Origin: Desulfobacterales bacterium
GTDB lineage: Bacteria > Desulfobacterota > Desulfobacteria > Desulfobacterales > UBA2174_A
Assembly: GCA_025454075.1 (NCBI GenBank)
Contig: JALOPD010000051.1
Span: 1-17,293 of the forward strand
Direction: 5' to 3'
DNA length: 17,293 nt
Of this stretch, positions 7,190 through 14,391 are shown one piece after another. A model generated the notes under the pieces. The model saw only the letters and a program-made list of their open reading frames with translations. It searched no databases and was not told the DNA's origin. A program made the position numbers and the translations under genes. The stretch's first letter is position 1. Every line of letters starts with the position of its first letter.

Positions 7190-9883
7190 ATGCGATACAT
7201 TTTGCGATCTTTCGGATCAGACGACGGCGGCAACCTGGGCGGCAAAGCCCGCTGCCTGGTGCGACTGCTGAAGGCCGGCTTCCCGGTGCCGGATTTTTTC
7301 GTGGTGACGCCGCAGGCCTTCTGCGACAGCCTCACCCCGGCCCAGCGCGCCGCCGTGGAATCCGGCTCCGATCCCGAAACCCTGCGGTCCGCCCTGGCGG
7401 AGCTTGTGGCGTGCAGCGCCGTCCGACGCGAGCTTGCCGCCGCCCTGACAGGGTTCGGCCCCACCGAGGCCCTGTTCGCCGTTCGCTCCTCGGCGGCGGA
7501 CGAGGACGGTGCGGCGCACTCCTTCGCGGGTCAGCTCAAGAGCTTTCTGGGGGTCCGGCCGCCGGAGATCGCGCGGCGCATGGCCGCGGTCTGGAAATCC
7601 GGCTTCAGCGCGCCCGTGTGCGCCTATCGTGCGCAGCAGGGGCTGCCCTGGCCGCCGGCCGCCCCCGCCGTCATCGTCCAGCGGATGATCGAGCCGGACG
7701 CCGCCGGTGTCGCCTTCAGCGCCGACCCGGTCACGGGGGATCGCTCGCTTGCCGTCGTCGCCTCCAATTACGGGCTGGCCACCTCGGTGGTCTCGGGCGA
7801 GGCCGACAGCGACCTGCATCACGTCGACCGATCCGGGTGCATCGTCAAGCGGCAAATTGCCGCCAAGACCCGCGCGGACCGGGTTTCGGCCGCAGCGCCG
7901 GACGGCGTCGCACCCGCCGCCGTCGCAGCCGGGCAGGCCCGCCGCGCGGCGCTGGACGACGGTCAGGTCCGGCAGGTGGCCGAGTCCGTGCGCCGGATCG
8001 AAACGCTCTTCGGCTCGCCCCAGGACGTGGAGTGGGCGATCGCCGGCGGGCGCCTGCACATCCTCCAGGCGCGGCCCATCACCGCGCTCTCGCCCGGCAG
8101 CGGCGATGAAACTGATCGGCGGATCTGGGACAACAGCAACATCGTGGAGAGCTACGGCGGCATCACGACGCCGCTGACCTTCAGCTTCGCCCGCCGCGCC
8201 TATGAGGGCGTCTACCGCCAGTTCTGCCGGACCATGCGCGTGCCCGGCCCCGTGATCGAAGCGAACGACTCCATTTTCGGGCGCATGCTCGGCCGGATCC
8301 ACGGCCGGGTCTACTACAATCTGCTCAACTGGTACCGGCTGATCGCCATGCTGCCGGGCTACACCTTGAACCGGCGTTTCATGGAACAGATGATGGGGGT
8401 GAAAGAGCGTCTGGCCGAATCGGCGCCGGCGGCCCCCGCCCACACCCCGTTCCAGCGTCGACTGCTCGACGCCCTGCGGCTGGCGGTCTCCGTTGCCGGC
8501 CTGACGGCGAACTATCTCAGGTTGAACTCCAAGACCGCCGCGTTCCAGCGGCGGCTGGAAAACGCCCTTCGATCCTCCGGCCCGGGTCTTGCCGGCGCCG
8601 CCCCGGACCGGCTGATCGCCGCCTTCAGGGATCTCGAGCGGCGCCTGCTGACCCGCTGGGACGCCCCCCTGGTCAACGACTTCTTCACGATGATCTTCTC
8701 CGGGGTTCTGGGCCGGCTGTGCGAGCGCTGGGGGCTGAACAATGACGGCCCCGTGCACCCGTCGCTGCTGTGCAGCGGCGGCGGCATGGTCAGCACCGAG
8801 CCCGCGCGCCGCATCGTCGAGATGGCACGGCTGGCATGCGCGGACGACGACCTGCTGCGCTTTCTGCAGCAGGAGGACGCCTCCGACCTCATGCGCCGCC
8901 TGCGGCGGTTCCCCGCGTTTCGGTTGAAACTGCGGGCCTACCTGGAGCGCTTCGGCGAGCGCTGCACCGACGAGCTCAAGCTCGAAAGCGCCACGCTTCA
9001 GGAAAACCCCGTGCCGCTCCTGCGTGCGATCGCCGCGCTGGCGGGCTCTCCTGCCGGGGCGGCCGGCGGGTCTTGCGCGAGGGAGGCGGATCGCGCGGCG
9101 CCGGTGGGGAGTGCGGAGGCGCGCGCGCATGCGGTGCTCGCCGGCAGGCCCCTGCGGCGGTGGGTCTTCTCCTGGGTGCTCAAAAACGCCCGCGAACGGG
9201 TGCGCACCCGCGAAAACCTGCGCTATGAGCGCACCCGGGTCTTCGGGCGGGTGCGGACCATTTTCCTCGAGCTCGGCCGCCGGTTCCACGATCGCGGCCT
9301 CCTGGAGAGCCCGCGGGACATCTTCTTCCTCGAGGTCGAGGAAATCTTCAGCTTCGTTCAAGGCTATGCGGCCGGCACCGACCTGAAAGGGCTGGTGTCC
9401 CTGCGCCGCCAGGAATACGACGCGGATGCGCGCCTGGAAAAGCCGGCCGACCGGTTCGAAACCCGGGGCATCGTCTACCACGGGAACCGCTTCACCGGCG
9501 GGAGCGGCCTTCCGGGTGCCGGCGGCCCCGACGGCGACCGTCGCCGGGGGATCGGGTGCGGCCCGGGGGTCGCCTCCGGCAGGGCCCGGGTGGTGACGGA
9601 CCCGGCCGCGGCGCACCTGGAGGCGGGGGAGATCCTGGTGGCCGAACGCACCGATCCCGGGTGGGTCATGTTGTTTCCGCTGGCCTCCGGCCTCGTGGTG
9701 GAGCGCGGCAGCCTGCTGTCCCACTCGGCCATCGTGGCGCGCGAGATGGGGATCCCGACCGTGGTCGGGCTCGAAGGGGCCACGGCCTGGCTGAAGACCG
9801 GCGACCCGGTGCAGGTCGACGGGCATGCCGGTTGTGTCCGCAAAATGCGGGCGGAAGCGACGGAGGGCGGCCATGGTCTGTGA
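7190..9883 (+). CDS. PEP synthase-like phosphotransferase with rifampicin phosphotransferase-like architecture
   Basis: An 897-residue protein. The N-terminal PEP/pyruvate-dikinase ATP-grasp domain (about 1-300) shows LGGKA at 16-20, FAVRSSAADEDG at 96-107, VIVQRMIEPDAAGVAFSADP at 161-180 and the closing DVEWAI...LHILQARPI at 279-297. A middle domain (about 310-780) begins with WDNSNIVESYGGITTPLTFS at 313-332, as in rifampicin phosphotransferase-type proteins. The C-terminal swivelling domain carries the phosphohistidine candidate H845 in SLLSHSAIVAREMGIP. The C-terminal PEP/pyruvate-binding TIM barrel of true PEP synthase is absent. ATP probably charges H845 and the phosphoryl group is passed to a substrate held by the middle domain. 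The start has AAGGAG 6 nt upstream. The gene end overlaps the BtaA-like gene by 11 nt. The substrate is unknown; the context suggests a lipid or isoprenoid alcohol rather than an antibiotic. Confidence 0.85.
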   Translation: MRYILRSFGSDDGGNLGGKARCLVRLLKAGFPVPDFFVVTPQAFCDSLTPAQRAAVESGSDPETLRSALAELVACSAVRRELAAALTGFGPTEALFAVRSSAADEDGAAHSFAGQLKSFLGVRPPEIARRMAAVWKSGFSAPVCAYRAQQGLPWPPAAPAVIVQRMIEPDAAGVAFSADPVTGDRSLAVVASNYGLATSVVSGEADSDLHHVDRSGCIVKRQIAAKTRADRVSAAAPDGVAPAAVAAGQARRAALDDGQVRQVAESVRRIETLFGSPQDVEWAIAGGRLHILQARPITALSPGSGDETDRRIWDNSNIVESYGGITTPLTFSFARRAYEGVYRQFCRTMRVPGPVIEANDSIFGRMLGRIHGRVYYNLLNWYRLIAMLPGYTLNRRFMEQMMGVKERLAESAPAAPAHTPFQRRLLDALRLAVSVAGLTANYLRLNSKTAAFQRRLENALRSSGPGLAGAAPDRLIAAFRDLERRLLTRWDAPLVNDFFTMIFSGVLGRLCERWGLNNDGPVHPSLLCSGGGMVSTEPARRIVEMARLACADDDLLRFLQQEDASDLMRRLRRFPAFRLKLRAYLERFGERCTDELKLESATLQENPVPLLRAIAALAGSPAGAAGGSCAREADRAAPVGSAEARAHAVLAGRPLRRWVFSWVLKNARERVRTRENLRYERTRVFGRVRTIFLELGRRFHDRGLLESPRDIFFLEVEEIFSFVQGYAAGTDLKGLVSLRRQEYDADARLEKPADRFETRGIVYHGNRFTGGSGLPGAGGPDGDRRRGIGCGPGVASGRARVVTDPAAAHLEAGEILVAERTDPGWVMLFPLASGLVVERGSLLSHSAIVAREMGIPTVVGLEGATAWLKTGDPVQVDGHAGCVRKMRAEATEGGHGL

Positions 9884-10970
9884 AATTGAGGGCAAAACCG
9901 ATTTCGGCGGCATCCGCTACGCGCAGTGCTGGGAAGATGCCGATGTGCTGCTCGACGCCCTGAACGTCCGGCCGGGGGGCGCCTACCTGTCGATTGCCTC
10001 CGCCGGGGACAACGTTCTGGCGATCCTGAGCCGCGGCCCGCGGCGGCTAGTGGCCCTGGACGTCAACCGCGCCCAGATCGCCTGCCTGGCGCTGCGCGTC
10101 GCCGCCTTCCGGGAGCTCGGGCACGGCGAACTGCTGGAGCTCATGGGCTCCGCTGCCAGCCGCCGCCGGCTCCGGCTCTACGACCGCTGCCGCAAGCATC
10201 TTGCTCCCGAGATGCGCGCCTTCTGGGACGGCCGCCGCACCGCGGTCGCGCAGGGCATCGGGGCCGTCGGCAAGCTGGAAAAATTCCTGCACCTCTACCG
10301 CACGGTTGTGCTGCCCCTGGCGCACCCGCGCTCGCGGGTGGAGCGGCTGTTTCGTCCGCGCGATCAGCGGGGTCGGCAGCGCTTCTACGACCTCGAGTGG
10401 AACAACCGCCGATGGCGCGGGGTGGCCCGGGTCTTCTTCTCGCGCGCGGTGATCAGCCGACTGGGCCGGGACCCGCGCTTTTTCGATTATGCCGAAGGCG
10501 GCATCTCCGAGCACCTTCTGCAGCGCGCCGGCTATGCCCTGAGCGTGCTCGACCCCGCCGCCAACCCCTACCTGCAGTGGCTGCTCCTGGGACGCCACCG
10601 CAGCGCCCGGCCCTACGCTTTGCGCTCCGAGAACTTCCCGTCGATCCGTGCGAACCTGGACCGGCTGGACCTCCGCGTGCAGTCCCTCGAGGATTTCATC
10701 GAAACCCCGGAAGCATCGGGCCTGGACGGCTTCAACCTGAGCGACATCTTCGAATACATGTCGGAGGCCAACGCCCACCGGCTGCTGGAAAAGCTCATCG
10801 GCTCCGGCCGCCCGGGGGCGCGGCTCGTCTACTGGAACCTGCTGGCGCCGCGGCGGCGCCCCGACCGCCTCGCGCACCGGCTGCGGCCGCTGGAGGAGCT
10901 GGCCGACAGCCTTCTGCGCAGGGACAAGGCGTTTTTCTACAGCGCACTGAATGTGGAGGAGATCCTATGA
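9873..10970 (+). CDS. DUF3419/BtaA-like SAM-dependent 3-amino-3-carboxypropyl transferase
   Basis: A 365-residue protein of the DUF3419 family, whose characterised member BtaA moves the 3-amino-3-carboxypropyl group of SAM to diacylglycerol in betaine-lipid synthesis. Family marks: RYAQCWEDADVLLDAL at 15-30, the SAM-binding SIASAGDN at 40-47, LDVNRAQ at 62-68, a central Arg-rich stretch with FYDLEWNNRRWRGVARVFF, and the later GFNLSDIFEYMS segment. Its length is close to the BtaA domain alone; no BtaB methyltransferase domain is fused, and no such gene is seen beside it. The start was chosen at 9873 because GGAGGG lies about 5 nt upstream and the family N-terminus follows. It overlaps the preceding gene by 11 nt and shares an ATGA with the next. 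The acceptor could be a lipid other than diacylglycerol. Confidence 0.83.
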   Translation: MVCEIEGKTDFGGIRYAQCWEDADVLLDALNVRPGGAYLSIASAGDNVLAILSRGPRRLVALDVNRAQIACLALRVAAFRELGHGELLELMGSAASRRRLRLYDRCRKHLAPEMRAFWDGRRTAVAQGIGAVGKLEKFLHLYRTVVLPLAHPRSRVERLFRPRDQRGRQRFYDLEWNNRRWRGVARVFFSRAVISRLGRDPRFFDYAEGGISEHLLQRAGYALSVLDPAANPYLQWLLLGRHRSARPYALRSENFPSIRANLDRLDLRVQSLEDFIETPEASGLDGFNLSDIFEYMSEANAHRLLEKLIGSGRPGARLVYWNLLAPRRRPDRLAHRLRPLEELADSLLRRDKAFFYSALNVEEIL

Positions 10971-11749
10971 CGCAGACCCCCGTTTTCTCCATCCTGTTGA
11001 TCCTGGTTCTGTGCGCGGCCTGGATGATCGGCCTGGCCGGCCTGCAGCAGCGCCTGCCGCTGAAACCGGAAGGCTTCCGGAAGCTGCTTCACCTGGGAAG
11101 CGGGCTGATGGCGCTCGGCCTGCCATGGCTGTTTCAGAGTCCATGTCCGGTGTTGATCCTTTGCGCCCTGAGCCTGCTGGGCCTGCTGGCGATCAAACGG
11201 GTCCCGGCGCTGCGCCGACGGGTCGGCGGCGTCATGGACCGTGTCGACCGCCAAACACCCGGCGACCTCTATTTCGTCGCGGCGACCGGAGTGTTGTTTC
11301 TGATGGCGGCAGGCGACCCGCTTCTCTTCGGCGTGCCGATGGCCGTCCTGACGTTTGCCGACTCGGCCGCTGCCCTGGTGGGGCAGCGCTGCGGCCGGCA
11401 CCGGTTCCAGGCCGGCGGCGGGACCAAGACCTTCGAGGGCTCCACGGCATTTTTCATCACGGCCTTTTTCTGCGCCCAGGTCGGGCTGCAGGTTTTTGCG
11501 GGCAGAGACCCCGCCGCAACCCTGCTGCTGGCGCTGCTCCTCGCGTTGCTTCTGACCCTGGTCGAAGCCGTTGCCGGAAGGGGGAGCGACAATTTCCTGA
11601 TTCCCATCGCGGGGTGGCTGCTGCTCAGGGTCTACGCGGGGCGCCCGGCCTCCCTGCTGATGATGCACTTCATGATCGCGGTGTCGGCCTGCGTGACGGC
11701 CATGCTCATGCAGCGCTTTCTCCGGCGCCGCCGAGCCGAGCAGAGCTGA
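10967..11749 (+). CDS. Dolichol/phytol/diacylglycerol kinase-like membrane protein (SEC59/VTE5/DGK1 family)
   Basis: A 260-residue polytopic membrane protein with about seven hydrophobic segments, the first near 8-26. Members of this family use CTP (or another NTP) to phosphorylate lipid alcohols such as dolichol, phytol, farnesol or diacylglycerol. Readable motifs: RKLLHLGSG at 38-46, TFADSAAALVGQRCG at 129-143, TKTFEGS at 153-159, and the EAVAGRGSDNFLIP segment at 200-213, which matches the conserved E...G.DN..P block. The start ATG overlaps the previous stop as ATGA, and it replaces a much longer open frame that has no family resemblance upstream. The GNAT gene follows after 8 nt. Together with the UbiA-like protein it points to handling of a prenyl or other lipid alcohol; which one is unknown. 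Confidence 0.82.
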   Translation: MTQTPVFSILLILVLCAAWMIGLAGLQQRLPLKPEGFRKLLHLGSGLMALGLPWLFQSPCPVLILCALSLLGLLAIKRVPALRRRVGGVMDRVDRQTPGDLYFVAATGVLFLMAAGDPLLFGVPMAVLTFADSAAALVGQRCGRHRFQAGGGTKTFEGSTAFFITAFFCAQVGLQVFAGRDPAATLLLALLLALLLTLVEAVAGRGSDNFLIPIAGWLLLRVYAGRPASLLMMHFMIAVSACVTAMLMQRFLRRRRAEQS

Positions 11750-11757
11750 GGTGCGTC

Positions 11758-12759
11758 ATGCGCCGGCGTTTCGACATCCAGCCCACGGAGGACTTGAGCG
11801 TTTTTGCCGCCGTTTGCGGCACGCCCGGCTTATCGGCCGACACCGTGGCCGCGCACCGGGCCGACGGCCACCTGGCGGCCCTCGATCCGGCCGGTGCGGT
11901 CGCGGCGCACTGCTCCCTGTGGTGGCGCTCAGCGCCGCCCCTGCCCGGACACCGGCCGGGGGTCATCGGCCACTATGCCGCCGGGTCGGCGGCGGCCGGC
12001 GCCGCATTGCTGAAGGCGGCCTGCCGGCATCTCGCCGCCCGGGGCTGCACCGCGGCCGTCGGCCCCATGGACGGGAACACGTGGCGCAGCTACCGGCTGG
12101 TCACCCGCACCGGCCCGCGGCCGGCTTTCTTCCTTGAGCCGGGCGATCCGTTGGAGTGGGCCGGCCACTTCGAGCTTTCCGGTTTCAAACCCCTGGCCCG
12201 CTATTTTTCAGCCATGACCGGACGGCTGGAGTCTCCGCCGCCCCCGGCCCCGGAGGACCCCGGGCGGCGGACCGGCCGCGGCATCCTTCTGCGCCCCCTG
12301 GAACCGGATCGCTTCGAAGAGGAGCTTGGCCGCATCTATCCCTTGTGCCTCGAGTGCTTCAAAGACAACCTTTTCTTCACGCCCATACCCGAGGAGCAGT
12401 TCGTTGCGATGCATCGGCCGCTGCGGCCCCATCTCATACCCGGCCTCTCCTGGGTGGCGGAGTTCGGGAAGACAGCGATCGGTTTGGCCTTCGCCCTGCC
12501 GGACATCCTCCAGGCGCGGCAAGGGGAAACGCCGGACACGGTGGTCCTGAAAACCCTGGCCGTCGCCCCGCAGTTCCGAGGGGCCGGGCTGGGGCAGGCC
12601 CTCGTGGCGGCCTGCCAGTCGGCTGCGGCCGGCCGCGGCTTTCGGCATGTCATTCATGCCCTCATCCGCGAGGGGAACCCCTCCGGGCGCATTTCCGCCC
12701 GTTTCGCCCGGCCGATCCGATCCTATGCCCTGTTTGCAAAGGAGCTCGTGCCCGCATGA
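11758..12759 (+). CDS. Tandem GNAT-like N-acyltransferase
   Basis: A 333-residue soluble protein with two GNAT-like halves. The C-terminal half (about 175-333) has the acyl-CoA binding signature: VVLKTLAVAPQFRGAGLGQAL at 262-282 with the RGxGLG loop, then a HALIREGNPSGRIS segment at 300-313 and a closing IRSYALFAKEL. The N-terminal half (about 1-155) looks like a degenerate GNAT repeat, with VIGHYAAGSAAAGAALLKAA followed by the distinctive GPMDGNTWRSYRLV at 103-116. GNAT proteins move acyl groups from acyl-CoA to amines or other acceptors; the substrate here is unknown. A GAGG element lies 6 nt before the ATG. The stop overlaps the next start as ATGA, so translation with the ligase is likely coupled. 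In this operon it could acylate the amino group placed by the BtaA-like enzyme, but that is speculation. Confidence 0.8.
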   Translation: MRRRFDIQPTEDLSVFAAVCGTPGLSADTVAAHRADGHLAALDPAGAVAAHCSLWWRSAPPLPGHRPGVIGHYAAGSAAAGAALLKAACRHLAARGCTAAVGPMDGNTWRSYRLVTRTGPRPAFFLEPGDPLEWAGHFELSGFKPLARYFSAMTGRLESPPPPAPEDPGRRTGRGILLRPLEPDRFEEELGRIYPLCLECFKDNLFFTPIPEEQFVAMHRPLRPHLIPGLSWVAEFGKTAIGLAFALPDILQARQGETPDTVVLKTLAVAPQFRGAGLGQALVAACQSAAAGRGFRHVIHALIREGNPSGRISARFARPIRSYALFAKELVPA

Positions 12760-14336
12760 ACATCTACGAACTCTTCACCCGCCAGGTCGAGCAGCGGCCC
12801 GGGGCCGCCGCCTTGACCGAGTGGCGGCGAAACCGGCCCGTCACGCTGAGCTTCCTGGAATTGGAGAACGCCGCCGCCCGGGCGGCCGCCATGCTGGCCG
12901 CGGGCGGGCTCAAGGCCGGCGACCCGGTTCTGGTGTTCGTGCCGATGTCGATCGATCTGTATGCGGCGCTGCTGGCCGTCTTCCGGCTCGGGCTGGCGGC
13001 CCTCTTCCTCGACCCGTCGGCCGGGCGGCGGCACATCGAGCGCTGCTGCGGGATCCTACCGCCCAGGGCCCTCATCGCCACCCCGAAAGCGCACCTGCTG
13101 CGCGGCATGAGCCCGGCCCTGCGGCGCATACCGGTCGCCTTTACCACCGGGCGCCTGCGCCTGCCGGGGGCGCGGCCCTGGGACCGGTGGCGCCGGTATG
13201 CACCGCTTGCCGGCGTCGCGCCGTGCGGCGCGGACACCCCGGCTTTGGTGACCTTCACGAGCGGAAGCACCGGCCCGCCGAAGGCCGCGGTGCGCAGCCA
13301 CGGGCTGCTGGCGGCGCAGCAGCAGACCCTGGCGGCCGAGCTGCGGACCGCACCCGGCGATCTCGTCCTGAGCGGCCTTCCCGTCTTCGTCCTGTCGAAC
13401 CTCGGCTCCGGTGCCGCCAGCCTGATCCCCGGGTGCGACCTGAGCCGCCCCGGCGCCGTGGATGCGGCCACGATCGTTGAACGGGTCCGCAAACTCGGGG
13501 TCACCTGCATCCAGGCCTCGCCCGCGTTCCTAGAGAGAGTGGCCGATCGCTGCCGGAGCCGCGGCACCCCGCTGGAAGGGGTCCTCCGGGTTTGCACCGG
13601 CGGGGCGCCGGTGTCCGCGCGCCTGCTGGACGGCATTCAGGCGGCCGCCCCGCAAGCGGAAGTGACCGCCGTCTACGGGTCCACGGAGGCCGAGCCCATC
13701 GCCTGCCTTTTCCGCAGGAATCTTCGCCCCGCGGACCGGGCGGCGATGGATGCGGGAGCCGGGCTGCTGGCCGGGCGCCCGGTCGCGGCGGCGCGGCTGC
13801 GGGTCCTGCCGGACCGCTGGGGAACCCCCATCGGGCCCTTTGGCGAGCCCGAGTTCGACACCCTTTGCCTCGGCCCGGGCCAGGCAGGGGAGATCGTCGT
13901 CACGGGCCCGCATGTGCTCCCGGGATATCTGCACGGCGAGGGGGATCGCGAAACCAAGTTCCGCGTGGGAGGTGTGGTCTGGCATCGCACGGGGGATGCC
14001 GGCCGCGTGGACGCGGATGGAAACCTCTGGCTGCTGGGGCGCTGCGCCGTGCGCATTTGCGACCGGCAGGGGGTGCTTTACCCGTTCACGGTCGAGACCG
14101 CCGCCGGCAGCCTTGCAGCCGTGCGACGCTCGGCCTTCGTACGGGCCGGCGGCAGACGAACGCTGGTGGTGGAGCCGGCGGCGGGTTCAACCTCTGCGGA
14201 ATTGGACCTGCTGCAATCGAAGCTCTCCTGGGCGAAGATTGAGCGCGTGCTGCTCCTGCCGCGCATCCCGGTCGACCGGCGCCACAACGCCAAAACAGAC
14301 TACCCGGAGCTCAACCGGCTCCTGGGGCGGCTCTAA
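12756..14336 (+). CDS. OleC-like AMP-forming acyl ligase (ANL superfamily)
   Basis: A 526-residue adenylate-forming enzyme. The P-loop TFTSGSTGPPK is at 166-176, the YGSTEAE motif at 307-313, the WHRTGDAGRVDADG hinge region at 409-422, and the catalytic lysine is probably K513 in PVDRRHNAKTD. The last motif, and the PIGPFGEPEFDTLCLGPGQAGE region at about 358-379, recall OleC, which turns beta-hydroxy acids into beta-lactones in long-chain olefin synthesis, more than ordinary fatty acyl-CoA synthetases. Ordinary acyl-AMP or acyl-CoA formation remains possible. No OleA thiolase or OleB hydrolase is in the window; the nearest OleD-like candidate is the SDR upstream of the operon. The start overlaps the GNAT stop (ATGA) with AAGGAG about 11 nt upstream. 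It is the last gene of the operon and faces a convergent hydrolase gene. Confidence 0.85.
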   Translation: MNIYELFTRQVEQRPGAAALTEWRRNRPVTLSFLELENAAARAAAMLAAGGLKAGDPVLVFVPMSIDLYAALLAVFRLGLAALFLDPSAGRRHIERCCGILPPRALIATPKAHLLRGMSPALRRIPVAFTTGRLRLPGARPWDRWRRYAPLAGVAPCGADTPALVTFTSGSTGPPKAAVRSHGLLAAQQQTLAAELRTAPGDLVLSGLPVFVLSNLGSGAASLIPGCDLSRPGAVDAATIVERVRKLGVTCIQASPAFLERVADRCRSRGTPLEGVLRVCTGGAPVSARLLDGIQAAAPQAEVTAVYGSTEAEPIACLFRRNLRPADRAAMDAGAGLLAGRPVAAARLRVLPDRWGTPIGPFGEPEFDTLCLGPGQAGEIVVTGPHVLPGYLHGEGDRETKFRVGGVVWHRTGDAGRVDADGNLWLLGRCAVRICDRQGVLYPFTVETAAGSLAAVRRSAFVRAGGRRTLVVEPAAGSTSAELDLLQSKLSWAKIERVLLLPRIPVDRRHNAKTDYPELNRLLGRL

Positions 14337-14353
14337 ACCGAAGACGGTGTTCG

Positions 14354-14381
14354 GGCGCGGGAAGATCTCTCCTCCCGCGCC
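14354..14381. terminator. Stem-loop between convergent genes, possible bidirectional terminator
   Basis: Arms GGCGCGGGA (14354-14362) and TCCCGCGCC (14373-14381) form a perfect 9-bp GC-rich stem around a 10-nt loop. It lies in the 55-nt gap between the stop codons of the ligase (+) and the hydrolase (-), where a terminator is expected. Neither strand has a T-run after the stem, so it is not a classic intrinsic terminator. Confidence 0.5.
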
Positions 14382-14391
14382 GGGACCGGCT

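Noticed and set aside
7217..9913. Very long minus-strand open frame opposite the PEP-synthase-like gene
   Set aside because: It is a GC-rich antisense shadow: the composition is Gly/Ala/Arg/Pro/His-rich, no domain is recognisable, and the plus strand carries clear ATP-grasp and phosphohistidine motifs.
4975..11749. Archaeal-type ether lipid pathway in a bacterium
   Set aside because: HMG-CoA reductase, a UbiA-like protein and a lipid kinase-like protein are suggestive, but no glycerol-1-phosphate dehydrogenase, GGGP synthase or CDP-archaeol synthase-like gene is in the window, so a specific claim is not supported.
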